64,000 nt of DNA from an uncultured Cellvibrionales bacterium (lineage in GTDB: Bacteria > Pseudomonadota > Gammaproteobacteria > Pseudomonadales > Cellvibrionaceae): positions 25,851 through 89,850 of the forward strand of contig CAJWBQ010000020.1 of assembly GCA_913020115.1 (NCBI GenBank), read 5' to 3'. The position numbers and the translations under genes were made by a program. The notes under the pieces were generated by a model. It saw only the letters and a program-made list of their open reading frames with translations, was not told where the DNA came from and did no database searches. Position 1 is the stretch's first letter, and every line of letters starts with the position of its first letter. This document shows positions 53,559-63,587 of this stretch, piece after piece.

Positions 53559-54143
53559 ATGCAAACTATCCCTTTATTTCCCTTAAATACGCTCCTATTT
53601 CCCGCAGTTCCCCTGTCGCTACAAATATTTGAACCTAGATATTTGGATATGATTTCAGGGTGTATGAAGCGAGGTGAGGGTTTTGGTGTGGTACCGATTC
53701 GGGAGGGCCGAGAGGTGGGTGAGATACCTCAGTTTTTTCCTGTGGGCGTTTATGTTCAGATTGAGGATTGGCACCCCCAGGACAACGGTTTGCTGGGCGT
53801 GGTTGTACGGGGCGAGCGAAAATTTAAGGTTATGCAAACGTTTAGTCAGCCTGATATGGGCTTGAGCGCAGAAGTGGTCTTCTTGCCGCAGGAGCCGGTG
53901 CTTGAAATTGGTTTACATCACGATGGTTTAGTCGCGTTAGTTGAACAGCTGCGAGAGCATCCTGCGGTAAAGGGACTAAACCTGCCTGAGTTAGTAGATG
54001 CGCGACATTTGGGCTGGCAGTTAACGCAATTGCTGCCTATTAGTCGCCCGGACAAGGTGGCCTTGCTTGAAATGTCAGACCCCTTGCTCCGCCTTGACCA
54101 TTTAGCAGAAAGAATAGAACGTTTGGCGGCAGGAGAGGAGTGA
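53559..54143 (+). CDS. Lon N-terminal (LON substrate-binding) domain protein
   Basis: 194 residues comprising only the LON domain: IPLFPLNTLLFPAVPLSLQIFEPRYLDMI and GVVPIREGREVG, then a helical half with WQLTQLLPISRPDKVALLEMSDPLLRL. No AAA+ or protease part. Such stand-alone proteins are common and unassigned. Divergent from the glycine-zipper gene across 89 bp. Confidence 0.9.
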   Translation: MQTIPLFPLNTLLFPAVPLSLQIFEPRYLDMISGCMKRGEGFGVVPIREGREVGEIPQFFPVGVYVQIEDWHPQDNGLLGVVVRGERKFKVMQTFSQPDMGLSAEVVFLPQEPVLEIGLHHDGLVALVEQLREHPAVKGLNLPELVDARHLGWQLTQLLPISRPDKVALLEMSDPLLRLDHLAERIERLAAGEE

Positions 54144-54300
54144 TTCGGGAAAATTCGCTTTTATCCACTCCATAGAACCAAAGTCTGGCCCAAGAGGCTA
54201 TTTATCGTGACGTATCCCTTCATACTCCAACAATTCAGCCTAATAAACAGTTATAATGCGCGCTTCATTTGTCCCCAAGTTCCACAGGATTAGCTGCTCC

Positions 54301-55554
54301 ATGAATGTTCAGGAATACATGCGCGATTTAGGTCGCAATGCAAGGCAGGCGTCTCGCCAGCTCGCCGCCGCTACTAGCGGTGATAAAAATGCCGCCTTAC
54401 TGGCGACCGCCACCATTTTGGACGCATCGCGCCCGGCTCTAGTGGCCGCCAATGCAAAAGATCTAGAGAGCGGTAAAGCCAAAGGCTTAGACGCCCACCT
54501 ACTCGACCGTCTTGCGCTGACCGATAGCGTTATCGACGGTATGATTGAAGGCCTGCGTCAAGTTGCTGCGCTGCCAGATCCCTGCGGTGAAATTACCGAT
54601 ATGAGTTACCGCCCAAGTGGAATTCAAGTGGGCAAAATGCGTGCGCCTTTAGGGGTTGTGGGCATTATTTACGAGTCGCGTCCCAACGTTACTATTGATG
54701 CTGCTAGTTTGTGCTTAAAGTCTGGTAACGCAACGATCTTGAGAGGGGGCAGCGAAGCGATTCATTCCAACCAAGCCATTGCGCAATGTATTGCAGGCGG
54801 TCTGGCCGAGGTGGGTTTGCCTTCGGCGGCGGTTCAAGTTGTTGCGACAACAGACCGTGAGGCGGTGGGTGAGCTGATCACTATGGCCGAGTATGTTGAT
54901 GTGATCGTGCCTCGCGGCGGCAAAAGTTTGATTGAGAGAATTAGCCGCGACGCGAAAGTGGCCGTTATCAAGCACCTCGACGGAATCTGTCACGTTTATA
55001 TCGACGACCAAGCGGATTTGGACAAAGCGTTCAATATAGCCTTGAACTCTAAGACTCACCGTTATGGTGTATGCAATGCGATGGAAACACTGCTTGTGGC
55101 AAAAGGCGTGGCCACGCAAATTTTGCCACGTTTGGCGGAAGCCTACGCGGAGAAAGGCGTAGAGTTGCGCGGGTGTGAGGCGACACAAGCCATAATAAGT
55201 GCTTCCGCGGCCACAGAAGAAGACTGGGGCACGGAGTATCTCGCTCCGGTGTTATCCATTCGAGTAGTTGATGATATGGATGCCGCTATTGAGCACATAA
55301 GCCAGCACAGCTCTGCGCACACAGAGTCTATAGTGACAGAAAATTTCACACGAGCGCGCCGTTTCTTGGCAGAAGTTGACTCCAGCACGGTGATGGTTAA
55401 TGCGTCTACCCGTTTCGCTGATGGCTTTGAATTTGGCTTAGGCGCCGAAATAGGTATCTCCACCGATAAAATTCACGCCAGAGGGCCCGTTGGGCTTGAG
55501 GGATTAACTTCGCAGAAATGGATTGTATTGGGTGACGGTCATATCCGCCAATAA
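54301..55554 (+). CDS. proA: gamma-glutamyl phosphate reductase
   Basis: 417 residues from ATG 54301 (MNVQEYM); the upstream in-frame ATG 54256 lacks homology. NADPH-dependent second step of proline synthesis. Catalytic cysteine in [13 protein letters not shown]; other signatures [29 protein letters not shown] and [27 protein letters not shown]. proB is not in the window. The 3' end overlaps the proposed start of nadD. Confidence 0.96.
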   Translation: MNVQEYMRDLGRNARQASRQLAAATSGDKNAALLATATILDASRPALVAANAKDLESGKAKGLDAHLLDRLALTDSVIDGMIEGLRQVAALPDPCGEITDMSYRPSGIQVGKMRAPLGVVGIIYESRPNVTIDAASLCLKSGNATILRGGSEAIHSNQAIAQCIAGGLAEVGLPSAAVQVVATTDREAVGELITMAEYVDVIVPRGGKSLIERISRDAKVAVIKHLDGICHVYIDDQADLDKAFNIALNSKTHRYGVCNAMETLLVAKGVATQILPRLAEAYAEKGVELRGCEATQAIISASAATEEDWGTEYLAPVLSIRVVDDMDAAIEHISQHSSAHTESIVTENFTRARRFLAEVDSSTVMVNASTRFADGFEFGLGAEIGISTDKIHARGPVGLEGLTSQKWIVLGDGHIRQ

Positions 55555-56212
55555 ACGTAAAACCCTCGGTGTATTTGGTGGCACATTCGACCCTATACAC
55601 CGCGCTCATTTACAAATGGCAAGGGAACTTCAGCAGCGTTTGCAACTCGATGAAATGCGCCTAATGCCCTGTCACATACCGCCGCATCGGCAAGCGCCCG
55701 GTGTGAGCAGTGAGCGTCGCGCGCAAATGGTCGCTTTAGCCATTGAAGAAGATAATAGTAAGAGCCGTGATGTCAAAGCCCTGCAGGTAGATACTCGAGA
55801 GCTAAATCGAGATCGGCTTTCATTTACCATTGACACACTGAAAGGCTTGCGAGACGAGCTAGGCCAGTCACAATCCATCTGTTTATGTATGGGTATGGAC
55901 TCACTAGCTTCATTAGATAAGTGGCACTGCTGGCAAGAGTTGCTCGAATACAGCCACATAGGTGTTGCCGCAAGACCTGGGTATGAGATACCTGAAGTGG
56001 GCGGCTTAGCAAATTGGATTAAGGAAAATAGAGCGTCGCCGGAGCAGGTGCACAGATCCAGCCGAGGGGCCTTAGTGATAGAGCAGTGCAGTTTACTGGC
56101 GATATCTGCAACAGAGATTAGAATACGTATTCAGGAGGGTAAAGACCTTAGTCATTTACTACCAGAATCAGTTGAACGTTTTATCAAGTTGGAAGGGCTA
56201 TATAAAGAGTAG
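55532..56212 (+). CDS. nadD: nicotinate-nucleotide adenylyltransferase
   Basis: 226 residues from GTG 55532, overlapping the proA stop by 23 nt; a TTG at 55523 is the alternative and neither has a good RBS, so coupling is likely. Nucleotidyltransferase motif [12 protein letters not shown] and the C-terminal [13 protein letters not shown] are diagnostic. Makes deamido-NAD. Start of the nadD-rsfS-rlmH-mrdA-rodA cluster. Confidence 0.92.
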   Translation: MTVISANKRKTLGVFGGTFDPIHRAHLQMARELQQRLQLDEMRLMPCHIPPHRQAPGVSSERRAQMVALAIEEDNSKSRDVKALQVDTRELNRDRLSFTIDTLKGLRDELGQSQSICLCMGMDSLASLDKWHCWQELLEYSHIGVAARPGYEIPEVGGLANWIKENRASPEQVHRSSRGALVIEQCSLLAISATEIRIRIQEGKDLSHLLPESVERFIKLEGLYKE

Positions 56213-56296
56213 AATTCTCCTAGCCTCGATACTGACCGAACAAAAAGGGCTGAACCCCTAAACCAAATTAAAAAGAAACCAAGGTAACAAGCCAAA

Positions 56297-56641
56297 ATGT
56301 CATCAGAACTAAACCAGCTCATCGTCACTACACTAGAAGATATCAAAGCCAAAGACGTCGTTAATATGGACGTTACCGAGCTTACTGACGTAATGGACAC
56401 CCTCATCATTACCAGCGGCACTTCCAATCGCCATGTGAAATCTATCGCCAATGCCGTTATCGTTGACGCCAAAAAAGCGGGCTTCACGCCTATCGGCTCT
56501 GAAGGTATGGAGACAGGTGAGTGGGTGCTGGTAGACTTTGGTGGAACGGTTGTTCACATATTCCACCCAAGTGCCAGAGAGTTCTATGATCTCGAAAAAC
56601 TCTGGTCAATGGAGCCTAATACTCGCAACGCCGAAGACTAA
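56297..56641 (+). CDS. rsfS: ribosomal silencing factor RsfS
   Basis: 114 residues; DUF143 pattern: KAKDVVNMDVTELTDVMDTLIITSGTSNRHVKSIA and EGMETGEWVLVDFGGTVVHIFHPSAREFYDLEKLW. Binds L14 on the 50S subunit and blocks 70S joining in starvation. RBS AAGGTAAC. Ten bp before rlmH. Confidence 0.96.
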   Translation: MSSELNQLIVTTLEDIKAKDVVNMDVTELTDVMDTLIITSGTSNRHVKSIANAVIVDAKKAGFTPIGSEGMETGEWVLVDFGGTVVHIFHPSAREFYDLEKLWSMEPNTRNAED

Positions 56642-56650
56642 ACCTTCAGT

Positions 56651-57118
56651 ATGCGCATTAAAATAATTGCAGTAGGCACTAAAATGCCGGCTTGGGTTGA
56701 AACGGGTTTTGCCGAATACGCAAAACGTTTGCCTCGAGACTTTAGTGTTGAGGTGCTTGAGTTGGCTCTGGGGCCTAGGGGCAAAAATGCCTCCATAGAA
56801 AAAGCTATTGCCAAAGAGGGCGAACTGATGGCTGCGGCCATTCCTGCAGGAGACCATGTCATCGCGCTGGATGTGAAAGGGAAACCATGGAGTACCGAAA
56901 AGTTGGCGCAGAATTTCATGGATTGGCGAATGGAGCGCAGTAACTTTAGTATATTAATAGGCGGTCCAGATGGACTAGCTCCGGCTTGTTTGCAGCGGGC
57001 TCATGCGCGTTGGTCGCTGTCGGCGCTGACACTGCCCCACCCTTTGGTGAGGATCGTTTTGATCGAACAGCTGTATCGTGCTTGGACCATTCTCAACAAA
57101 CACCCGTATCATAAGTGA
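56651..57118 (+). CDS. rlmH: 23S rRNA (pseudouridine(1915)-N3)-methyltransferase RlmH
   Basis: 155 residues, the standard length. SPOUT methyltransferase with knotted SAM site: [13 protein letters not shown] and [33 protein letters not shown] at the C-terminus. Modifies helix 69 of 23S rRNA. 28 bp before mrdA. Confidence 0.97.
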   Translation: MRIKIIAVGTKMPAWVETGFAEYAKRLPRDFSVEVLELALGPRGKNASIEKAIAKEGELMAAAIPAGDHVIALDVKGKPWSTEKLAQNFMDWRMERSNFSILIGGPDGLAPACLQRAHARWSLSALTLPHPLVRIVLIEQLYRAWTILNKHPYHK

Positions 57119-57145
57119 ACCAGATGAGGCATTTGAACACTTAAT

Positions 57146-59041
57146 ATGCGAGAGACCCAGCTGCTAAAGGATCATTTTCGAGAAGCGCGAATATTCCGTC
57201 ACCGGGTGGTCGTGGCGGCTGTATTATTGATCGGTTTAATGGGAATTTTAGTTGCCCGATTCCATAATCTACAGGTTGTTCATCACGACGGTTACGTAAC
57301 TCAATCTGACCGCAATCGTGTTCATGTTCAGGTAATTCCGCCTACCCGAGGCCTCATATATGACCGCAATGGCGTATTGCTTGCAGAGAATGTGCCTAGC
57401 TACACCTTGTCGATTATTAAGGAGCGTGTTGAGAATCTGGATAAAACCATCGGGGTTCTAAAAGACCTGTTGCCGATTAGTGATGATGATCTGGAAAAAT
57501 TCAACAAGAGTATTCGCCAGCGTCGCCGTCCCTTCGAGGCCGTGCCTTTGCGCTATCGATTACAAGAAGACGAGATTGCTCGGATTGCAGTGAATGAATA
57601 CCGCCTAGCCGGTGTGGAAGTTGAAGCTCAGTTGGTGAGGCATTATCCTCAAGGCGAATTGTTTGCCCACAGTATCGGTTATGTGGGTCGAATAAATGAC
57701 CGTGAACTGGCGGCATTTTCTCCCGAGCAATACGAGCGTTACAGCGGCATTCATATCACCGGAAAAATTGGCCTTGAAAAATATTATGAAGACATCCTGC
57801 TGGGTACGGCGGGCCATCAAAACGTAGAAACCAATGCTCGCGGCCAAGTGCTGCGAGTGCTGGATCGCAGCGATCCAATCCCCGGCGCAAATTTAACATT
57901 GCATATCGACTCGAAGTTACAGCGTGCGACTTACGATGCGTTTGAGGGGCAAAGAGGCGCCGCCGTAGTAATCGATACCCAAACAGGCGGGGTGTTGGCG
58001 ATGGTGAGCACTCCCAGCTTCGATCCTAATTTGTTTGTAACGGGCATTAGTTTTAAAGATTATCGGGGACTCAATAATTCCCTCGATTTACCTTTGTTTA
58101 ATCGTGCCCTACAAGCGCAGTACCCCCCTGGATCAACGGTTAAGCCCATGCTGGGTTTGGCCGGCTTACACAATGGCATCATCGACTCGGAGTATGCAAT
58201 TCGAGACCCTGGTTATTATCAATTGCAGGGTGATGAGCGAGTGCACAGAGATTGGAAACCCAGAGGTCATGGCAACCACGTAAATTTGAAGTTGGCCATT
58301 GCTCAATCGTGCGATACTTATTTTTGGGACTTAGCTTTCCGCACGGGTATTGATCGAATGCACAATTTCGGAACTCAGTTTGGTTTAGGTCGTCGCACAG
58401 GCGTCGATGTGCCCAGCGAGCGCAGCGGAATTTGGCCCTCGCGTACCTGGAAGCGAGAGGCGCGGGGATTGGCTTGGTACCCCGGCGACAGTTTGAATAT
58501 GGGCTTGGGCCAGGGGTTTGTGCTTGCGACGCCGATTCAACTGGCGCTAATGACATCGACCATTGCTAATAGAGGCGAGCTCAAGAAACCTCTGCTGGTG
58601 AATACTATTGACGGCACAGCTCTTGAACCTGAATCTCACAATGAATCCAAAGTGCTGCCTGAGCATTGGGACACTATTTTCGACGCGATGGAAGCCGTCG
58701 TTCATGGGGGTGGCACCGCAAAAATTATTCGCAAGGGCACTAAATATCAGTTGGCGGGTAAGACAGGCACTGCTCAGGTGGTAGCGATTAAGCAGGGCGA
58801 AAAGTATGACTCTGAGGCATTGGCCGAACGCCATCGAGATCACGCGCTTTTTGTTGCTTTTGCGCCGGTTGTTAACCCTCGCTTGGCTACGGCGGTGTTG
58901 GTAGAAAATGGCGAGAAGAGTTCCAAGGCCGCAAAAATTGCCCGCAAAGTTTTGGATCAATGGTTATTGAATGAAAAGGGCCGCTATGTGGCGGCCGCTC
59001 CGCCCATATCACCACGGGCTTCCGTGGGAGGTGAAGGGTAA
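57146..59041 (+). CDS. mrdA: penicillin-binding protein 2 (elongasome transpeptidase)
   Basis: 631 residues. Short cytoplasmic tail, one membrane helix (about 21-40), pedestal domain with IPPTRGLIYDRNGVLLAENVPSYTLSI and the transpeptidase domain. Catalytic serine in PGSTVK at residue 330, the same number as in E. coli PBP2; SCDTYF gives the SxN-type motif and KTGTAQVV the KTG box. Partner of RodA in lateral wall synthesis. Stop overlaps the rodA start (TAATG). Confidence 0.96.
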   Translation: MRETQLLKDHFREARIFRHRVVVAAVLLIGLMGILVARFHNLQVVHHDGYVTQSDRNRVHVQVIPPTRGLIYDRNGVLLAENVPSYTLSIIKERVENLDKTIGVLKDLLPISDDDLEKFNKSIRQRRRPFEAVPLRYRLQEDEIARIAVNEYRLAGVEVEAQLVRHYPQGELFAHSIGYVGRINDRELAAFSPEQYERYSGIHITGKIGLEKYYEDILLGTAGHQNVETNARGQVLRVLDRSDPIPGANLTLHIDSKLQRATYDAFEGQRGAAVVIDTQTGGVLAMVSTPSFDPNLFVTGISFKDYRGLNNSLDLPLFNRALQAQYPPGSTVKPMLGLAGLHNGIIDSEYAIRDPGYYQLQGDERVHRDWKPRGHGNHVNLKLAIAQSCDTYFWDLAFRTGIDRMHNFGTQFGLGRRTGVDVPSERSGIWPSRTWKREARGLAWYPGDSLNMGLGQGFVLATPIQLALMTSTIANRGELKKPLLVNTIDGTALEPESHNESKVLPEHWDTIFDAMEAVVHGGGTAKIIRKGTKYQLAGKTGTAQVVAIKQGEKYDSEALAERHRDHALFVAFAPVVNPRLATAVLVENGEKSSKAAKIARKVLDQWLLNEKGRYVAAAPPISPRASVGGEG

Positions 59042-60186
59042 TGGCGGGTCGAGATTTTTTACGCCGCATGCCTGAAGCCAGTCGTGAGCTGCGTCGGCCA
59101 AGAAGTGTTTGGCAAAAATTGCATATTGATTTGCCCTTATTAATTCTATTGTTAATGTTAACGGCCTACGGTTTGTTGGTGCTCTATAGTGCTAGCGGTC
59201 AAGAAGTTCACTATATAAAACGCCAGGGTATATTTTTTCTTTTGGCTTATGGTGTCATGTTTACAGTCGCGCAAATACAGCTGCATGTTTTTCAGCGCTG
59301 GGCGCCTTGGTTTTATTTGGCTGGCGTGGGCTTGCTGTTGCTGGTGATGTTTTTTGGTATCGGTGCCAAGGGTGCACAGCGTTGGCTTAATTTAGGTGGC
59401 TTCCGATTTCAGCCCTCAGAAGTCTTGAAGTTGGCCGTGCCTATTTTACTGGCCAGTTACCTATCTAGTCGAATTCTGCCGCCACGCTTCACTCATGTTT
59501 TTATAACTCTAGTACTGATCACCGTGCCCACGCTTCTCATTATGGACCAACCCGATCTTGGCACTTCCATCCTTATCGCAACGTCTGGGATAATCGTGCT
59601 GTTTATGGCGGGCCTGCGCTGGCGCTACATTTTGGGTGCCTTTTCGCTCTTGTTGGCAGGCGCTTGGCCGATGTGGCACTTTGTTTTGCGAGATTATCAA
59701 CGGCAGCGGGTGCTTACGATGTTTAACCCTGAGGCCGACAAGTTAGGAGCCGGTTGGAATATCATACAATCTAAAACGGCTATTGGTTCTGGCGGTGTCA
59801 GTGGTAAAGGCTGGCTTCAAGGCACGCAATCACAATTAGACTTTTTGCCGGAGAGCCATACTGATTTCATTATCGCGGTGCTGGCCGAAGAGTTTGGTCT
59901 TATGGGCGTGTTGCTGTTAATGGGGCTTTATTTGCTGGTGATTGCGCGGGGCCTGATGATTGCATTATATGCCCAAGACACCTTTGGCAAACTTCTGGCG
60001 TCCGCCATAACGATCACATTTTTTGTATACGTGTTTGTAAATATTGGTATGGTTACAGGTCTGCTGCCGGTGGTGGGGGTGCCTTTACCACTTGTCAGTT
60101 TGGGGGGCACTTCTATTGTGACCCTGATGGCCGGCTTTGGTATTCTAATGGCCATTGGCACTGAGCGGCGGCGTGTAACACGTTAG
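59041..60186 (+). CDS. rodA: peptidoglycan glycosyltransferase RodA
   Basis: 381 residues with about ten membrane helices. SEDS-family signatures: GAQRWLNLGGFRFQPSEVLKLAVPI, PDLGTSILI, PESHTDFIIAVLAEEFG and VPLPLVSLGGTSIV. Polymerises glycan strands in the elongasome with PBP2. One-base overlap with mrdA. Confidence 0.97.
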   Translation: MAGRDFLRRMPEASRELRRPRSVWQKLHIDLPLLILLLMLTAYGLLVLYSASGQEVHYIKRQGIFFLLAYGVMFTVAQIQLHVFQRWAPWFYLAGVGLLLLVMFFGIGAKGAQRWLNLGGFRFQPSEVLKLAVPILLASYLSSRILPPRFTHVFITLVLITVPTLLIMDQPDLGTSILIATSGIIVLFMAGLRWRYILGAFSLLLAGAWPMWHFVLRDYQRQRVLTMFNPEADKLGAGWNIIQSKTAIGSGGVSGKGWLQGTQSQLDFLPESHTDFIIAVLAEEFGLMGVLLLMGLYLLVIARGLMIALYAQDTFGKLLASAITITFFVYVFVNIGMVTGLLPVVGVPLPLVSLGGTSIVTLMAGFGILMAIGTERRRVTR

Positions 60187-60228
60187 CATCTAATACTTTT
60201 TGAGTGGTAGAGAAAAGGAACTGTAGTA

Positions 60229-61254
60229 ATGTTAAAAATATCTCACCTGTTGTCTAAATTGATTCGTGGTAGTTTGGTTTCACTTTCTATTGCTTTGCCC
60301 GCTGTTGCGGAATCAGCAGTTGAAACTTATGCCAACCATGCAGCCATTGGGCCCTACATAAACGAACTGGTGTCTGAGCACCAATTGTCTCGAGAAGACT
60401 TGAATCGTTGGTTTGCGGCTGCAGAAAAAAAACAATCTATCCTTGATGCCATTGCTCGTCCGGCAGAGAAGAGCAAGCCTTGGAAAGATTACCGAAAAAT
60501 CTTTGTCACAGAATCTCGCACGGCTAAAGGGCTCGACTTTTGGCGCGCGAATGAAGAGGCGTTAAATAAAGCAGAGGCCACCTATGGTGTTCCGCCGGAA
60601 GTGGTAGTGGCTATCATCGGCGTGGAAACGCGCTACGGTTCAAACACTGGTCGATATCGCGTTATTGATGCGCTCTCCACCTTGGCCTTCGACTACCCTA
60701 GGCGCTCTAAGTTTTTTAAAAAGGAACTCACACACTTTCTGCTTTTGGCTCGAGAGCAGGGGCAGAACCCAATGGATCTAAAAGGCTCTTATGCCGGTGC
60801 TATGGGCTACGGTCAGTTTATGCCTTCTAGCTACCGAGAGTACGCTGTAGATTTTGACGGTGATGACCTGGCCGATATCTGGCTGAACCCGACAGATGCT
60901 ATTGGCAGTGTGGCCAACTATTTTAAGCGTCACGGATGGAAAGAGGGCGAGCCCGTTGTGAGTCGTGCTCGAGTGAGCGCCGACTATGACCCCGCCATTA
61001 TGAAGGCTCCTTTGAAACCTGCAGTGACTCTGGCGTCACTAAATGCAAAAGGTGTCCGAGCGGTAGAGGAAAATTACGCCACAGACCAGTTGGCCGCCCC
61101 TTTTAGGTTGGAAGGAGAGCGTGGCGCAGAATTTTGGTTGGGCTTACAAAATTTTTACGTCATTACTCGCTACAACCACAGTCGTATGTACGCACTGTCG
61201 GTTCACCAGTTGAGTCAGGCACTTAAACAGCAATACCGCGCGGCGCAAAACTAG
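60229..61254 (+). CDS. mltB: membrane-bound lytic murein transglycosylase B
   Basis: 341 residues. Signal peptide of about 25 residues (ending VAES-AVE); no clear lipobox, so perhaps soluble periplasmic rather than lipid-anchored as in E. coli. MltB core: catalytic Glu in IIGVETRYGSNTGRYRVIDALSTLAFDYPRR, and YAGAMGYGQFMPSSYREYAVDFDGDD. Cleaves glycan strands to 1,6-anhydro ends. Overlaps rlpA by one base (TAGTG). Confidence 0.94.
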   Translation: MLKISHLLSKLIRGSLVSLSIALPAVAESAVETYANHAAIGPYINELVSEHQLSREDLNRWFAAAEKKQSILDAIARPAEKSKPWKDYRKIFVTESRTAKGLDFWRANEEALNKAEATYGVPPEVVVAIIGVETRYGSNTGRYRVIDALSTLAFDYPRRSKFFKKELTHFLLLAREQGQNPMDLKGSYAGAMGYGQFMPSSYREYAVDFDGDDLADIWLNPTDAIGSVANYFKRHGWKEGEPVVSRARVSADYDPAIMKAPLKPAVTLASLNAKGVRAVEENYATDQLAAPFRLEGERGAEFWLGLQNFYVITRYNHSRMYALSVHQLSQALKQQYRAAQN

Positions 61255-62060
61255 TGACTAAATCAGGGGCGTTTAGGGCTGCTTTTCTCTTGGCCTTTCT
61301 GGGTTTGAGTGCTTGCTCTACAACTCATTTGAGTGGCCAGCGCGATGGCGCTCCCACTCGGCATGTCGATGTGTCAAAAATCGATAATGCCCGCCCCCAG
61401 GTTGTGCGTCGAACCAAGGCGGGCAATAAAAGCCCCTATACAGTGCTAGGTAAAACCTACCGGGTAATGGACGATGCCACCGGCTTCAAGCAGAGTGGCA
61501 TTGCGTCTTGGTATGGAACCAAATTTCATGGTCGTTTAACTTCTAATGGTGAAACATATGACATGTTTGCCATGACGGCGGCTCATAAAAGTATTCCAAT
61601 TCCCTCCTATGTCAAAGTGAGCAACCCAGCCAACGGGCAAAGTGTGGTGGTTCGAGTGAATGATCGCGGCCCATTTCACGGTGGGCGAATTATCGACCTG
61701 AGTTTCGCTGCGGCCAAGAAATTGGGTTACGCCGACGACGGTACCGCCAGGGTTGATCTCGAAGTGATTACTCCTGCGGGGCAGTCTTCAGGTATTGACC
61801 TGCCAAGTCGACCCAGCTCAGACCCCTATACACTGCCGGCAAATACCTATCTTCAGTTGGGGGCATTTGGCCGTATTGAGTCTGCGGAAGCATTGGTGGC
61901 AAAGATTTCCGGAATTGTCAGTCACCCAGTGCGTATCCGCCTTCATCAGCTCTTGTATAAGGTCCAGCTTGGCCCAATTAGTAACAATCAAGTCATGCTT
62001 AGGCTGCGCGAAGCGCTTCAATCGGCAAATTTGGCCACACCCCATGTGGTTTATGATTGA
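61254..62060 (+). CDS. rlpA: septal ring lytic transglycosylase RlpA (lipoprotein)
   Basis: 268 residues from GTG 61254. Lipoprotein signal peptide with lipobox LSAC (Cys21). Double-psi beta-barrel domain: GIASWYGTKFHGRLTSNGETYDMFAMTAAHK...VRVNDRGPFHGGRIIDLS, then a C-terminal SPOR domain (about 195-268; YLQLGAFGRIESAEALVAKI) that targets denuded septal glycan. Placed between mltB and dacA as in the canonical cluster. Confidence 0.95.
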   Translation: MTKSGAFRAAFLLAFLGLSACSTTHLSGQRDGAPTRHVDVSKIDNARPQVVRRTKAGNKSPYTVLGKTYRVMDDATGFKQSGIASWYGTKFHGRLTSNGETYDMFAMTAAHKSIPIPSYVKVSNPANGQSVVVRVNDRGPFHGGRIIDLSFAAAKKLGYADDGTARVDLEVITPAGQSSGIDLPSRPSSDPYTLPANTYLQLGAFGRIESAEALVAKISGIVSHPVRIRLHQLLYKVQLGPISNNQVMLRLREALQSANLATPHVVYD

Positions 62061-62143
62061 GCGGCAATTACTGGTAGACTGGCGTCCATTCTAGGCGAGC
62101 CCCATTCCTTGCTCGCCACCGACTAAATAAAGAGAATTGTGTT

Positions 62144-63304
62144 TTGAAAAAGCTGTTTAAATTTATGTCTTGCGCGCTGCTGATTGCACCGCTTATCTCT
62201 GCCCCGGCGCTGGCGCGTCAAGTCATAATTCCTGCGCCTCCGCAACTGGCCGCCACAGGCTACCTAGTGATGGACGCCAACACTGGCAAGATCCTCGTTG
62301 AGCACAATGCCGACGAGCAGTTACCGCCTGCTAGCCTCACTAAAATGATGACCAGTTATATAGTATCTTCAGAAATTCACAGCGGTAATGTTCGAGAAGA
62401 CGACCCGGTAGATATTAGTGTGACGGCCTGGAAAATGGGCGGCTCTAAAATGTTTATTCGTGAAGGTACCCGTGTGCCCGTAAAGGACCTACTGAGAGGT
62501 GTGATTATTCAGTCGGGTAACGATGCCAGTGTGGCTTTGGCAGAACACGTGGCCGGCAGCGAAAGTGCGTTTGCGGATGTAATGAACCAGCAAGCTGCGT
62601 TATTGGGTATGAACGACACGCACTTTAAAAATGCTACCGGTTGGCCAGCTGAAGGTCATATGACTACAGCTAAAGATCTGTCTCTGCTCGCACGCGCGAT
62701 GATTAATGACTTTCCAGAGCACTATAAGCTGTATTCTGAGAAGTATTTTAAGTACAACGGCATCAATCAACCCAACCGCAATAAGCTACTGTTTCGTGAT
62801 AAATCAGTAGACGGTATAAAGACCGGCCACACTGAAGCGGCGGGTTATTGCCTCGTGTCATCGGCAGAAAAGAACGGTATGCGATTGATTGCGGTGGTAA
62901 TGGGCACACGCAGTGAAGAAGCTAGGGCGACAGAGTCACAAAAATTGCTAGCCTACGGTTTTCGTTATTTCCAAACCCATAAGGTGTATGAGAGCGGTGC
63001 AAAACTGAACACTACTAAAGTTTGGGCCGGTATGCGCGACGAGCTTGACCTAGGCTTACAGGAAGAGATATTTCTCACAATCCCTCGTGGAGCTCAGGAC
63101 GATCTCGTGGCTGAAATGCTCATTGACGAAGTGATTAAAGCGCCCATTAAGGCGGGCCAGGAGCTGGGTAAGCTCACCATCCGCCTCAATGATGAGCAGT
63201 TGGTCGATGTGCCTTTGGTGGCCCTGCAAGCGGTTGATGAGGCAGGTTTCTTTGCCCGGATTTGGGATGCGCTGGTGCTGTTTTTCATGTCAATTTTAAG
63301 TTGA
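62144..63304 (+). CDS. dacA: D-alanyl-D-alanine carboxypeptidase (PBP5/6 family)
   Basis: 386 residues starting at TTG 62144; this gives a proper signal peptide (MKKLFKF..., cleavage near ALA-RQ), whereas ATG 62165 would remove its basic residues. Motifs SLTK (Ser64, Lys67), SGN in IIQSGNDASVAL and KTG in VDGIKTGHTE. The C-terminal beta domain ends with a Phe/Leu amphipathic helix for membrane attachment. Trims pentapeptide stems. Confidence 0.95.
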   Translation: MKKLFKFMSCALLIAPLISAPALARQVIIPAPPQLAATGYLVMDANTGKILVEHNADEQLPPASLTKMMTSYIVSSEIHSGNVREDDPVDISVTAWKMGGSKMFIREGTRVPVKDLLRGVIIQSGNDASVALAEHVAGSESAFADVMNQQAALLGMNDTHFKNATGWPAEGHMTTAKDLSLLARAMINDFPEHYKLYSEKYFKYNGINQPNRNKLLFRDKSVDGIKTGHTEAAGYCLVSSAEKNGMRLIAVVMGTRSEEARATESQKLLAYGFRYFQTHKVYESGAKLNTTKVWAGMRDELDLGLQEEIFLTIPRGAQDDLVAEMLIDEVIKAPIKAGQELGKLTIRLNDEQLVDVPLVALQAVDEAGFFARIWDALVLFFMSILS

Positions 63305-63312
63305 GCCCTGAA

Positions 63313-63585
63313 ATGACGGATCAAACTCCTCCCAAAATTGAATTTCCTTGCCCCAATTACTTGATTAAAGTGATGGGAGAGTCGGGCGCGGCCTTAATGT
63401 CTCTAGTAAACGAGGTGATTGAGCAAGAGGCGCCAGGCTTTGAGCGGGTTAAAACCACGGTCAAAGACAGTAGAAATGGGCGTTTTCAGTCGATTACGGT
63501 GTATATCACAGCGACTGGCGAGCCACAGCTCAAGCGTATTCACCAAGCTCTCATTGCCAGTCCTCTGGTTAAAATGGTGCTGTAG
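63313..63585 (+). CDS. ybeD: YbeD/DUF493 family protein
   Basis: 90 residues from ATG 63313 (MTDQTPP); longer frames into dacA have no support. ACT-like small fold: [16 protein letters not shown] and the C-terminal [30 protein letters not shown]. Unknown regulatory function, always near lipB. Two bp before lipB. Confidence 0.93.
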   Translation: MTDQTPPKIEFPCPNYLIKVMGESGAALMSLVNEVIEQEAPGFERVKTTVKDSRNGRFQSITVYITATGEPQLKRIHQALIASPLVKMVL

Positions 63586-63587
63586 CG